The position numbers and the translations under genes were made by a program. This document shows positions 24,571 through 32,835 of a stretch of DNA of 64,000 bases, in pieces. The notes beneath the pieces were generated by a model. That model made no database searches. It saw only the letters and a list, made by a program, of their open reading frames with translations, and was not told the DNA's origin. Source of the stretch: Neobacillus nitrireducens (GTDB taxonomy: Bacteria > Bacillota > Bacilli > Bacillales > Cytobacillaceae); assembly GCF_030915405.1 (NCBI RefSeq), contig NZ_CP133262.1, positions 3,410,001 through 3,474,000 of the forward strand. Reading direction: 5' to 3'. Each line of letters begins with the position of its first letter. Position 1 is the stretch's first letter.

Positions 24571-24645
24571 GGTGCCTGACACTCGTATAACGTCCGTCTA
24601 CCATGGACAAATTGCCGGATATGTCTTTTTGTGGTGCCTGACACC
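24571..24645. repeat. Pair of GGTGCCTGACACC repeats before the PBP gene
   Basis: A one-mismatch copy (24571-24583, ending ACT) and an exact copy (24633-24645) bracket a segment with CCGGATATGTC, related to the composite unit at 22211. The second copy lies 15 nt before the ribosome site of the PBP gene. Confidence 0.8.
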
Positions 24646-24672
24646 AAGAATGTTTGAAAAGGAGGGATTCCA

Positions 24673-26658
24673 TTGAGAAAAATAGCAGCAGCCCTGCTTC
24701 TCGTTTTACTAGTCGCCGGCTGCAGTAAGGAACCGACGCCGCAGGATCGATTCGCAAAATACATAGCTCTATGGAATGAGCAGAAGTTCGAACAAATGTA
24801 TGATTATCTTTCAGCGGATGCCAAGGAAAACATCACGAAAGAGGAATTTACGAACCGATATCATAAAATCTACAAAGACTTACAGATTACTGACCTGAAG
24901 ATTGACTTCAAAAAACCGAAAGAGGATAAGCAGGCATCAAAAGAACAAGCCCACTATTCTTTTGATGCGAAAATGAATAGTATTGCGGGACCTATTCAAT
25001 TCACCTATGAAGCGAAGTTGCAGAAGGAGGAACGAGCAGACAAGAAGAATTGGTATGTGGACTGGAATACTGGGTTCATTTTTCCAAAAATGCAGAAAGG
25101 TGACACGATTGGGATTGAGACGATTGCGCCGAAACGGGGGGAGATTATCGACCGCAATGAGATTGGGCTGGCGGTGAATGGTCAGGTGTATGAGGTCGGC
25201 GTGGTGGCTGGGAAGGTGACGGATCAAACTTTGGAGCCGTTAGCTTCGCTTTTAAAAATGAGTCCGGAGCAGATAAAGAAGGCGCTCAGTGCAAGTTGGG
25301 TGAAGCCGGGGCTGTTTGTGCCGCTTGCGCGGGTCGCGATGCAGGATGAGGAGCGGATTGCACAGTTGATTGCACTCGAGCCCGTGCAAACGCGAAAGGT
25401 GGAGGCACGGATTTATCCGTATGAGAAGGCGGCGGCGCACCTGATTGGGTATGTGGGGCCGATTACAGCGGATGAGTTGACCAAACTCAAGGATAAGGGC
25501 TACTCGAGCAATGATATGATTGGGAAACGAGGACTCGAGCAGGTGTATGACGAGCAGTTGAAGGGGAAGACCGGCGTGAAGATTACGATTAAAAAGAAGA
25601 GCGGCGAGGTGGTGCTGCTCGCTGAAAAGCCGGTCGAGGATGGAAAAACGGTCAAGCTAACGATTGATGCGGATGTGCAGTCGGCTATTTATGATGAGCT
25701 CGGCAAGGAAGCAGGCACAGGAGCGGCGATCAACCCTGTGACGGGTGAGACACTGGCGCTTGTCAGCTCGCCTTCGTTTGACCCGAATCAAGCGATGCTT
25801 GGCTTTTCGGCGGCTGAGTGGAAGGCGCTGCAGGAAAATAAGAAACAGCCGCTTTCCACACGCTTTAGGATGACCTATGCGCCGGGTTCCGTTATGAAGC
25901 CGATCACGGCGGCGGTGGCATTGTCGAGCGGGGCGATTACGCCGGATGTGGCGGTGCCGATTCTAGGGAAGAAGTGGCAAAAGGATAAGTCGTGGGGCGG
26001 TTACTTTGTGACGAGGGTCCATGCGGGGACTGCGCCAGTTAATTTAGAAAAGGCGTTTGTGTTTAGTGATAATATTTATTTCGCCCAGGCTGCGTTGAAG
26101 ACGGGGAAAGAGGCGTTCGCAGACGGCCTGAAGAAATTTGGTTTTGAGGAAGAGTTGGCGTTTCCGTTCCCGCTTGAAACATCAACGATTGGCACGCTGG
26201 ACCGGGAAATTGCGCTCGCTGATTCGGGGTACGGACAGGGACAAATCCAAATGAGTATCGTGCATTTGCTATCGGCATATACGCCATTTGTGAATAAAGG
26301 CAATATGGTCAAGCCGATTCTGTTGGCGGAGGAGCAAAAGGGCCAGGTGTTGAAAGAGGCGGTGGTCTCAGCTGAACACGCCGGAGTGATTGCGGCCGAT
26401 CTACGGAAAGTGGTGGGCGATGCCGGCGGGACAGCTCATGCCGCTGATATCAAGGGGTATCCGCTCGCTGGTAAAACAGGAACAGCGGAGATTAAACAAA
26501 AGCAAGGAGAAACCGGTACGGAAAATGGCTGGTTCATCGGATACAATACAGAATCGCCGAACTTGATGGTAGCGATGATGATAGAAAATGTCCAGGGCCG
26601 AGGCGGTTCACAGGTGCCAGTGAAAAAAGTGAAGAGAGTATTTGAGATGGTGCGATAG
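24673..26658 (+). CDS. pbpC: Class B penicillin-binding transpeptidase, PBP3/MecA-type lipoprotein
   Basis: This 661-residue protein has a lipobox (LLVAGC, Cys17), a MecA-type NTF2-like N-terminal domain (about residues 25-145), a PBP dimerisation domain (about 155-310) and a transpeptidase domain. Active-site motifs are Ser406-x-x-Lys409 (APGSVMKP), SDN at 465-467 and KTG at 601-603. It crosslinks peptidoglycan outside the membrane. This domain plan matches B. subtilis PBP3 (pbpC), a low-beta-lactam-affinity type. Start is TTG 24673 after AGGAGGG. From about 25100 the gene is richer in GC than its neighbours. The gene symbol is by domain architecture. Confidence 0.88.
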   Translation: MRKIAAALLLVLLVAGCSKEPTPQDRFAKYIALWNEQKFEQMYDYLSADAKENITKEEFTNRYHKIYKDLQITDLKIDFKKPKEDKQASKEQAHYSFDAKMNSIAGPIQFTYEAKLQKEERADKKNWYVDWNTGFIFPKMQKGDTIGIETIAPKRGEIIDRNEIGLAVNGQVYEVGVVAGKVTDQTLEPLASLLKMSPEQIKKALSASWVKPGLFVPLARVAMQDEERIAQLIALEPVQTRKVEARIYPYEKAAAHLIGYVGPITADELTKLKDKGYSSNDMIGKRGLEQVYDEQLKGKTGVKITIKKKSGEVVLLAEKPVEDGKTVKLTIDADVQSAIYDELGKEAGTGAAINPVTGETLALVSSPSFDPNQAMLGFSAAEWKALQENKKQPLSTRFRMTYAPGSVMKPITAAVALSSGAITPDVAVPILGKKWQKDKSWGGYFVTRVHAGTAPVNLEKAFVFSDNIYFAQAALKTGKEAFADGLKKFGFEEELAFPFPLETSTIGTLDREIALADSGYGQGQIQMSIVHLLSAYTPFVNKGNMVKPILLAEEQKGQVLKEAVVSAEHAGVIAADLRKVVGDAGGTAHAADIKGYPLAGKTGTAEIKQKQGETGTENGWFIGYNTESPNLMVAMMIENVQGRGGSQVPVKKVKRVFEMVR

Positions 26659-26665
26659 ATTGGGT

Positions 26666-26745
26666 GGTGTCAGGCACCGAGAATTTGGGTGGTATCAGGC
26701 ACCGCTGTTCGGTTTCGCTGTTCAGTTTCGCTGTTCGGTGTCGTA
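26666..26745. repeat. Two GGTGTCAGGCACC copies and a 13-bp tandem repeat
   Basis: GGTGTCAGGCACC (26666-26678) and GGTATCAGGCACC (26691-26703) lie 25 bp apart just after the PBP stop. Three copies of a 13-bp unit (CGCTGTTCGGTTT with single changes) follow at about 26703-26742. Confidence 0.8.
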
Positions 26746-26758
26746 ACCAGCAGAAGTA

Positions 26759-26955
26759 AAATAAGCGGAGATTTTCCGGTTAAATTCAAAATGGAGCTCG
26801 TTTCGGAGTAAATAAGCGGAGATTTTCCGGTTAAGCAAAGCAAAATCCTCCATTTTCACGTTTTTCGATTAAATAGGCGGAATTTCTCCGTCTATTTAAG
26901 CCATTTTCAATGCTATTCTCTAAATAAGCGGAATTTTCCCGTCTATTTATCAAAC
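26759..26955. repeat. Four AAATAAGCGGA palindromic repeats
   Basis: Copies start at 26759, 26810, 26871 and 26932 (steps 51, 61, 61). Each has AAATAAGCGGA followed by TTTTCCG and a pyrimidine/AT right arm such as TCTATTT, forming an imperfect inverted repeat. The interval 26659-27065 holds no gene. Confidence 0.75.
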
Positions 26956-27065
26956 CCGGCGCTTAACCTACCCGCCAACCGATAAGAGCGAACTCGCACG
27001 GACCCAGATGAGGGAATCAGAATCATTTTATCGTGTAGTAGTCAGGCAACCAAAAATGGATACTA

Positions 27066-27103
27066 AAAATGGCTCAGTATAGTGAACTGAGCCATTTTAT
27101 TTT
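27066..27103. terminator. Perfect 13-bp hairpin
   Basis: AAAATGGCTCAGT (27066-27078) pairs with ACTGAGCCATTTT (27086-27098) and is followed by ATTTTT. T- and A-tracts on both sides would allow termination in either direction. No gene ends close to it on the plus strand, so it may end PBP read-through or an unseen RNA; on the minus strand it lies 119 nt beyond the alkyltransferase-like gene. Confidence 0.65.
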
Positions 27104-27216
27104 TAATTGCAAAACAGATACAAAAGTAAAAACAAATCGGGTTACATTTTCGATTGCATTTTTGGGTTTGGCGATAGTTTACGGAACCCGTTAGGGCGGA
27201 TGGCCCCTTTTTTTCG

Positions 27217-27546
27217 TTATGTTTCTTCAGGAGCTGGGAAGTTAGGCTGCCACTGATACCTATCCAGATCAATCACCCCATTCAGGCCAATCTCAACCCC
27301 TTCGGCCTCTAACGACAACACTTGCTCATTGTAGGACTCGTCATCCTGAAGGGCGATTTGCCCTTTAGCGTTGATGACACGGTGCCAGGGGAGGCGGTGC
27401 TTCTTACTCATAGAATGCAGAGCCCGGACGACTTGACGTGCCGCACGCGGGCTTCCAGCGAGCCGAGCGACTTGGCCATATGTCGCAACCTTGCCTTCAG
27501 GGATACTTCGAATAATTTCAACGACATTTTCAGTAAAAGGTGTCAT
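27217..27546 (-). CDS. Alkyltransferase-like protein (ATL), MGMT family without the catalytic cysteine
   Basis: This 109-residue protein is the DNA-binding domain of O6-alkylguanine-DNA methyltransferase. The winged helix (YGQVARLAGSPRAARQV) with the nucleotide-flipping arginine is intact, but the active-site PCHRV reads PWHRV, with Trp54 in place of cysteine. That substitution defines ATL proteins, which bind alkylated guanine and signal nucleotide excision repair rather than repairing directly. I chose ATG 27546 after AAAGGA; earlier in-frame starts have no site. It is monocistronic. Confidence 0.9.
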   Translation of the reverse strand: MTPFTENVVEIIRSIPEGKVATYGQVARLAGSPRAARQVVRALHSMSKKHRLPWHRVINAKGQIALQDDESYNEQVLSLEAEGVEIGLNGVIDLDRYQWQPNFPAPEET

Positions 27547-28023
27547 CAGGATCGTCCTTTCAAAAAACTCATACCAAAAAGGTATCAAAAATATAATATT
27601 TTTAACAATACTTTTTGAAAAATAATCACTTAATCATGCAGATTATGGGGGTTATAAATCCATTTTTAGCCTCATTCCAATTAGAATCGCCATTTTTGAA
27701 TAATTTTTCTCTCGACAAAATTCTTGGGAAATAAAAGTTGCCTGCTGGATATTTCCATTCCAAAACCGCATAGTACCGCCATTCTAGACACCTTGAAACG
27801 AATGTCGAAAAAAAGTAAGAAGTCCAATTTTCAAAAAACTTTGAATAACATCTTGTCCCGATTGAGTATTTATAGCATAATCCCGTATCCAAGCTAATAA
27901 AATGGTTACAAACCTTTACAAAGAGAGTGTTTGAGGTGAAGAGTCGTTTGAAGTTAACGGATATTCAGTCGGGGACATGATTATTCATTGTATAGACAGA
28001 AGGTAACTTACTTTCTGCCGTTT
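27547..28023. other. Non-coding interval upstream of spoIIID
   Basis: No convincing gene was seen on either strand. Near 27998-28018 an imperfect palindrome (CAGAAGGTAACTTACTTTCTG region) carries AGGTAACTTA, a short string also found at the left edge of the GGCGGAAT arrays at 55140 and 62305. Confidence 0.4.
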
Positions 28024-28110
28024 GGTGCCTGACACCCATCAAGGGGTGTCCTTCAGTGGTGGATTTGTGTCTTTTTATGGTGCCTGACACCAACACCAAC
28101 ACCAACACCA
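28024..28110. repeat. Pair of GGTGCCTGACACC repeats with ACCAAC extension
   Basis: Exact copies are at 28024-28036 and 28079-28091. The second runs into short direct repeats of CAACAC, which look like slippage of its end. The stretch between has GGATTTGTGTCTTTTT, matching the composite unit at 22211 and 24605. Confidence 0.8.
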
Positions 28111-28204
28111 AAACTGATGACACCAATACGGAAGCAGAATTCGTCGAAGTGATAAGCGGGTCTCATTTCACACGTCTCACATCCAATTTAGGGAGGGCGA
28201 GAGT

Positions 28205-28477
28205 GTGCACGATTACATCAAAGAGAGAACTATCAAGATTGGAAAGTATATCGTGGAGACGAGGAAAACGGTTCGCGTGATTGCGAAGGAGTTTGGCGTA
28301 TCCAAAAGTACAGTCCATAAGGATCTAACTGAGAGACTTCCTGAGATTAATCCAGAGCTAGCCAATGAGGTTAAAGGTATTTTAGATTATCATAAATCGA
28401 TCCGTCATCTCCGGGGGGGAGAGGCAACAAAAATGAAATATCAGAAAGAAGAAAAGGAAGGCGAGGCTGTAAAATAA
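28205..28477 (+). CDS. spoIIID: Sporulation transcriptional regulator SpoIIID
   Basis: SpoIIID (90 residues) is the mother-cell DNA-binding protein that activates or represses many SigE genes and helps the switch to SigK. The helix-turn-helix is VRVIAKEFGVSKSTVHKDL (about residues 23-41), followed by a basic C-terminal region. It is almost identical to the B. subtilis protein as remembered. The start is GTG 28205 after GGGAGGGCGA. The next gene is mbl, the conserved order. Confidence 0.97.
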   Translation: MHDYIKERTIKIGKYIVETRKTVRVIAKEFGVSKSTVHKDLTERLPEINPELANEVKGILDYHKSIRHLRGGEATKMKYQKEEKEGEAVK

Positions 28478-28672
28478 GCCTTCATTCCCCAACTATTAAC
28501 GTTGAAAAAACTGAAAATTTTAAAGGCATTCTCTAGGAAACCTCCACTTCGACATCCTTCTGCAAAATATACCATCTTTTTTTTCTAAAAGTATGGAAAT
28601 TTTCATGAGTATGGTACAATATACAATTAGGAAAAGTATGTGGATTCCGTTTTAAGGAGGAAAGAAAAGAGA

Positions 28673-29674
28673 ATGTTTGCAAGAGATATTGGGATTGATT
28701 TAGGTACGGCAAACGTGTTAATTCACGTGAAGGGCCGTGGAATCGTATTAAATGAGCCGTCTGTAGTGGCAATTGACAAAAATACAAATCGCGTACTTGC
28801 TGTAGGTGAAGAAGCTCGCCGTATGGTTGGTCGGACACCTGGTAACATCGTCGCGATCCGTCCATTAAAAGATGGCGTGATCGCTGACTTTGATGTGACA
28901 GAAGCAATGTTAAAGCATTTTATTAATAAGTTAAACGTAAAGGGCTTTTTATCAAAGCCGCGCATTCTGATTTGCTGCCCAACGAACATTACGAGTGTGG
29001 AGCAAAAGGCCATCAAAGAAGCTGCTGAAAAGAGCGGCGGGAAAAAGATTTACTTAGAAGAAGAACCAAAAGTAGCTGCAATTGGTGCGGGAATGGACAT
29101 TTTCCAACCGAGCGGAAATATGGTAGTGGACATCGGAGGCGGAACGACGGATGTGGCCGTTCTTTCAATGGGCGATATCGTGACTTCCTCCTCCATCAAA
29201 ATGGCCGGCGACAAGTTCGACATGGAGATCCTCAACTACATCAAGCGAGAATACAAACTCTTGATCGGTGAGCGCACATCTGAAAATATTAAAATCAACA
29301 TCGGGACGGTATTCCCAGGTTCACGCTCGGAAGAAATGGAAATCCGCGGCCGTGACATGGTGAGTGGTCTGCCTCGTACCATCACAGTTCGTTCCGAAGA
29401 AGTCGAGGGCGCTTTACGTGAATCGGTTGCTGTCATCGTTCAGGCGGCGAAAAGTGTTCTTGAACGCACACCGCCGGAACTATCAGCTGACATCATTGAC
29501 CGCGGCGTTATTTTAACAGGCGGCGGCGCATTATTGCACGGCATCGACATGTTACTAGCGGATGAATTAAAGGTTCCCGTCCTAGTTGCTGAAAATCCAA
29601 TGGATTGTGTGGCAATTGGAACAGGAATTATGCTGGATAACATCGACAAGATTCCAAATCGTAAGTTTGGGTGA
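28673..29674 (+). CDS. mbl: Rod-shape determining protein Mbl (MreB paralogue)
   Basis: Mbl (333 residues) is a bacterial actin that guides cylindrical wall synthesis at the membrane. Actin-type nucleotide motifs are visible: DIGIDLGTANVLIHVKGRG, VVDIGGGTTDVAVLS and GVILTGGGALLHG. It matches Mbl better than MreB by its MFARDIGIDLG start and its position after spoIIID. I chose ATG 28673, after AAGGAGGAAAG. In B. subtilis flhO and flhP follow; here they are absent and a 446-nt gap leads to the EpuA-type gene. Confidence 0.95.
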   Translation: MFARDIGIDLGTANVLIHVKGRGIVLNEPSVVAIDKNTNRVLAVGEEARRMVGRTPGNIVAIRPLKDGVIADFDVTEAMLKHFINKLNVKGFLSKPRILICCPTNITSVEQKAIKEAAEKSGGKKIYLEEEPKVAAIGAGMDIFQPSGNMVVDIGGGTTDVAVLSMGDIVTSSSIKMAGDKFDMEILNYIKREYKLLIGERTSENIKINIGTVFPGSRSEEMEIRGRDMVSGLPRTITVRSEEVEGALRESVAVIVQAAKSVLERTPPELSADIIDRGVILTGGGALLHGIDMLLADELKVPVLVAENPMDCVAIGTGIMLDNIDKIPNRKFG

Positions 29675-29805
29675 GTTTTTTGAAAAAACTGTCCTTGACC
29701 TGCGAGTTGAAACTGGTTTCATTGTTCATTCTTTGACCCTTTTTTGGTTATTGTTGTAAGACATCATACCTTGCATACAAAAAGTCTAATGAAGCAGGCA
29801 GGACA

Positions 29806-29828
29806 AGCCTCAATCATTGGGCTTTTTT
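29806..29828 (+). terminator. Terminator after mbl
   Basis: AGCC and CAA pair with TTG and GGCT around a 3-nt loop (one bulged T), then six T follow. Confidence 0.65.
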
Positions 29829-30120
29829 ATTTGTGTTTAGGGATAATTTATCAAAAAATATATCATAAAAACCTAACAAAACGACATATATTGAGCAATT
29901 TTGACTATTTCCTGTAAAAAGTTGATGAGTATTTTCCATTTCTTTTTTATAATAGACTTGAGGAATTGTCGAAATTAATTATAGAAATATAAATTGAAAC
30001 ACCCAGCGATATGAGTTGAACAGAAAAAATGGATATAATATGTATAACTCTCTCTAGTCCGGGGTATCCCATGCCAGATAAAAATAAATGGACGGACTTC
30101 AGTTAAAGGGGAATTAAGGA
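29829..30120. other. Non-coding interval, leader of the EpuA-type gene
   Basis: No gene was seen. TATAAT occurs at 29948-29953 and 30034-30039, but no -35 lies at 16-18 bp, so the promoter is not certain. TTAAAGGGG (30103-30111) is the ribosome site of the next gene. Confidence 0.4.
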
Positions 30121-30915
30121 ATGTCAGTAGATAATCCAAATCAAGAATATAGAACGAGAGAAGAATATAAGCGGGCCAAAGCCGAAGAGCTGCAACGAAA
30201 GAAGGACGCGGAGAAACGCGCCAAGGATGAGGCTCGGCAGCAGAAGGACGCCGCCGAAAAACGAGTCAAGGACGAAGCTCGGCAGCAGAGGGACGCGGAG
30301 AAACGCGCCAAGGACGAAGCTCGACAGCAGAAGGATGCGGAGAAACGCGCCAAGGAAGAAGCTCGACAGCAGAAGGACACGGAGAAACGAGCCAAGGACG
30401 AAGCTCGGCAGCAGAAGGACGCCGTGCAGCGAGCCAAAGACGAGGCTCGAAAGGATGCTGAACAGCGGGCCCGGGCAGTGGCACGAAAAACAGAAAATGC
30501 AAAGCAACAAACCCAGACCGTGACACAAAAAACACAAAATGTCGACAAGCAATCCCAGGCCGTAGCACCAAAAACAAAGAGTGCGGATCAACAAGCAGCA
30601 ACCAAAGCTCCGAGCCAAAAAGGAGAAAAAGGCGCGACGTCGAAGGTCAAAAAAATAGAAAAAAGCGCTACTCGTGAGGCCCAACGAACCATAGAGTCAA
30701 AAAATGGGGAGACGGAACCGGTGTCCTATAAACGGATTCGAATTCGGCTCATTCCGATTTGGCTGCGGATTATTCTTTTACTTGTATTGGTCATCGTCAG
30801 TGTGATGACAGGCGCAGTGGTCGGCTACGGAATGCTTGGCGGCGGAGAAATTGCTGAGGTTTTCAAGGAATCGACCTGGACACATATCCTTGATTTAGTT
30901 GATAAAGGAAAATAA
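30121..30915 (+). CDS. EpuA-type membrane protein with 14-residue repeats
   Basis: The last 60 residues match the EpuA family (PF11772), often mis-named DNA-directed RNA polymerase subunit beta: a basic RIRIRLIPIWLRI precedes a transmembrane segment (about residues 213-233) and a short extracytoplasmic end. Before it, residues 20-120 consist of about six copies of a 14-residue unit (ARQQKDAEKRAKDE type) likely forming a continuous charged helix, then a Gln/Lys-rich linker. It lies between mbl and fabZ, as in other Bacillus. Role unknown; a link to envelope growth is a guess. It is not an RNA polymerase subunit by anything visible here. Confidence 0.75.
   Translation: MSVDNPNQEYRTREEYKRAKAEELQRKKDAEKRAKDEARQQKDAAEKRVKDEARQQRDAEKRAKDEARQQKDAEKRAKEEARQQKDTEKRAKDEARQQKDAVQRAKDEARKDAEQRARAVARKTENAKQQTQTVTQKTQNVDKQSQAVAPKTKSADQQAATKAPSQKGEKGATSKVKKIEKSATREAQRTIESKNGETEPVSYKRIRIRLIPIWLRIILLLVLVIVSVMTGAVVGYGMLGGGEIAEVFKESTWTHILDLVDKGK
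30205..30470 (+). repeat. In-frame 42-bp coding repeats
   Basis: About six near-identical 42-bp units (one extended by a codon) encode the ARQQKDAEKRAKDE-type repeats. High DNA identity between units suggests recent expansion and likely length variation between strains. Confidence 0.8.
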
Positions 30916-30920
30916 ATGGA

Positions 30921-30947
30921 GGGAGGGACGTAAATCCCTTCCTTTTT
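30921..30947 (+). terminator. Terminator after the EpuA-type gene
   Basis: GGGAGGGA (30921-30928) pairs with TCCCTTCC (30935-30942) with one G-U, and is followed by TTTTT. Confidence 0.6.
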
Positions 30948-31008
30948 GTGTACCTTAAGTAGTAGAATAGGTAATAAACACTTGTTGCTAGTAGGAGGTA
31001 CTAATATC

Positions 31009-31443
31009 ATGCTCGATATCGAACAAATTAAAGAAATTATTCCCCATCGCTACCCATTTTTATTGGTCGACCGCATCTTAGAAGTCGAAGATGGAAAAAG
31101 CGCGGTTGGTATTAAGAATGTCAGTGCCAACGAAGAATTTTTCAATGGGCATTTCCCTGATTATCCAGTCATGCCTGGTGTATTAATCGTGGAAGCACTC
31201 GCACAAGTCGGGGCTGTTGCAATGTTGAAAAAGGAAGAAAATCGCGGTCGCTTAGCCTTTTTTGCAGGAATTGATGGCTGCCGTTTTAAAAAGCAAGTCA
31301 AGCCAGGGGACCAATTGCGGCTTGAAGTGGAAATCGTCCGCCTGCGCGGTCCCATCGGCAAAGGAAAAGCTGTTGCGACCGTTGACGGTGAAGTGGCATG
31401 TGAAGCGGAAATCACTTTTGCCTTAGGTGAGAAAAAAGAATAA
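31009..31443 (+). CDS. fabZ: 3-hydroxyacyl-ACP dehydratase FabZ
   Basis: FabZ (144 residues) removes water from 3-hydroxyacyl-ACP in type II fatty acid elongation. The hot-dog fold active site is complete: His48 in [11 protein letters not shown] and Glu62 in [11 protein letters not shown] chose ATG 31009 after TAGGAGG. Length and place between mbl and ywpF/ssbB follow the usual Bacillus order. A terminator follows, so it is probably monocistronic. Confidence 0.97.
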   Translation: MLDIEQIKEIIPHRYPFLLVDRILEVEDGKSAVGIKNVSANEEFFNGHFPDYPVMPGVLIVEALAQVGAVAMLKKEENRGRLAFFAGIDGCRFKKQVKPGDQLRLEVEIVRLRGPIGKGKAVATVDGEVACEAEITFALGEKKE

Positions 31444-31449
31444 GCAGAT

Positions 31450-31486
31450 CAAGCGGCCGGAGAGAAATTTCCAGCCGCTTTTTTAT
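31450..31486 (+). terminator. Terminator after fabZ
   Basis: AAGCGGC (31451-31457) pairs with GCCGCTT (31474-31480), with inner GGAGA/TTTCC pairing, and ends in a run of T. Confidence 0.85.
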
Positions 31487-31619
31487 CGCCCATTTTGCGG
31501 AGGCTGCCTGCTTACATTTTTGTAAAAAAATGCTTGCTATCATTTGAAAAACGCCGGGAACCCTAAAAACAGACCGATAAGAGATAGGTCAAATTATGTT
31601 TGGAAGGGGCTTCTTTATT

Positions 31620-31994
31620 TTGAAGAAAAAGTTATTTCTTTTGCTCGCAGGTTCCATTCTATCTGCTGTTATGTTAACCGGTTGCAATAACAATGATGAT
31701 CAAAATCCACCACCGCCAGACGTGAACAATCCGTCAGATAACAATTTATATAATAATGACAATCTAAACAACAACGATTTAAATGACAACAACCGAACAA
31801 ATCTGAATAATCCCCATGGTGTTAAATACGATGACGACAACATGGATTTAGACAACAGAAATAACCATTATCCAAACACTGAGGACAAAAATACGGATAC
31901 CGACAAAGACCCAATGAAAGATAGCAACACCAAAAAGGAAGAAATCATCGAAGACGACATTGACAGACATGATGCCGATAATAAGGACGAGTAA
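31620..31994 (+). CDS. Asn/Asp-rich lipoprotein
   Basis: This 124-residue protein starts with a signal peptide and lipobox (AVMLTGC) and then consists almost wholly of Asn, Asp, Lys and Pro, with no folded domain visible. I chose TTG 31620, 10 nt after GGAAGGGG; a start at 31596 would place that site inside the gene. Such low-complexity lipoproteins occur in many spore-formers, some in the spore or cell envelope; no function can be given. Confidence 0.7.
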   Translation: MKKKLFLLLAGSILSAVMLTGCNNNDDQNPPPPDVNNPSDNNLYNNDNLNNNDLNDNNRTNLNNPHGVKYDDDNMDLDNRNNHYPNTEDKNTDTDKDPMKDSNTKKEEIIEDDIDRHDADNKDE

Positions 31995-32116
31995 AACATA
32001 ATAAAGGCGGTGTGAGCAGAGCCAAATTACAATTCATTTATCCACGGGAAATTTGTATTCCCATTACGTCTGGTTAAATTGACTCGCTTATGCGGAGCTC
32101 CGCCCCTTTTCCAAAA

Positions 32117-32147
32117 AAGGGACCGGCAACTTTCTGCCAGGTCCCTT
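32117..32147. terminator. Bidirectional terminator between convergent genes
   Basis: AAGGGACC (32117-32124) pairs with GGTCCCTT (32140-32147), with inner GGCA/TGCC. T-runs on both strands serve the lipoprotein gene (+) and ywpF (-). Confidence 0.85.
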
Positions 32148-32160
32148 CTTCTATCTACTA

Positions 32161-32589
32161 TTACGACTTTATTTTCAGCTTTGGTTTACTTTTTATTTTA
32201 TCCCTGAACTCAGTAAGCAGTGCGGGACCTTCAAACCCCTTTTGCAGGAGGTTTTCAAGCAACAGCTCCGAATAATCACTTTTGTTTCGGCGGATTTTGC
32301 CTTCCAACAAAACGCTAATATGTTTTTCAAATTTAGTCAATGAGCAAATTTTTGTTTGAAAATAAGCTGGAGCATTTTCCTTCTTGGTAATCACGGCTTC
32401 GACAATAATGTCGCGGTCTTGCTCGGAAATTTTTTTGAAATAATCATAGAGGGACAAATCTGTATACGCCTCAAGCAGCCATGTGGAGCGCTCGTCTTCC
32501 TTATTGAGAATCAAACCATCCACCAACGGAACTTCCACTGAAGCATCATCTTCGACCACATCTAATGAGTACAATTTAAAAGATTTCAT
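32161..32589 (-). CDS. ywpF: YwpF-like family protein
   Basis: This 142-residue protein opens MKSFKLYSLDVVEDD and matches the YwpF family by sequence pattern, length and its place beside ssbB. The function is unknown. No signal peptide or membrane segment is seen. I chose ATG 32589, directly after AGGAGG. It is divergent from the ssbB-type gene, with a 246-bp region between them. Confidence 0.82.
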   Translation of the reverse strand: MKSFKLYSLDVVEDDASVEVPLVDGLILNKEDERSTWLLEAYTDLSLYDYFKKISEQDRDIIVEAVITKKENAPAYFQTKICSLTKFEKHISVLLEGKIRRNKSDYSELLLENLLQKGFEGPALLTEFRDKIKSKPKLKIKS

Positions 32590-32835
32590 CTCAACCTCCT
32601 GATTTCCTTTTCCTAAATTATAACATAGGTTCAGGTAAAGCAAATGTCGAATAATATTTGTCGAAATTTCAAAGATAGGTTTTTCTGTAAAAAACGACAC
32701 CACTTTTTGACAAAAACCCTCAAGATAAACCTATTATCCTCCAAAAATCAGCCCGAAAATGGTCATTTCACGATTTTACAACCATTGAACCTGCAAGATA
32801 TGATAGCATCATCAAACAAAGAAGGAGATGAAAAA

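Noticed and set aside
27626..27892. 88-codon minus-strand frame
   Set aside because: Composition (many Trp, Tyr, Phe, Cys) is unlike a real protein here and no ribosome site precedes it.
30016..30048. SigA promoter for the EpuA-type gene (TTGAAC with TATAAT or TATAAC)
   Set aside because: The spacings are 12 and 21 bp, outside the usable range.
30124..30684. Long minus-strand frames across the EpuA-type gene
   Set aside because: They arise from the 42-bp coding repeats of the plus-strand gene and have no start signals or family likeness.
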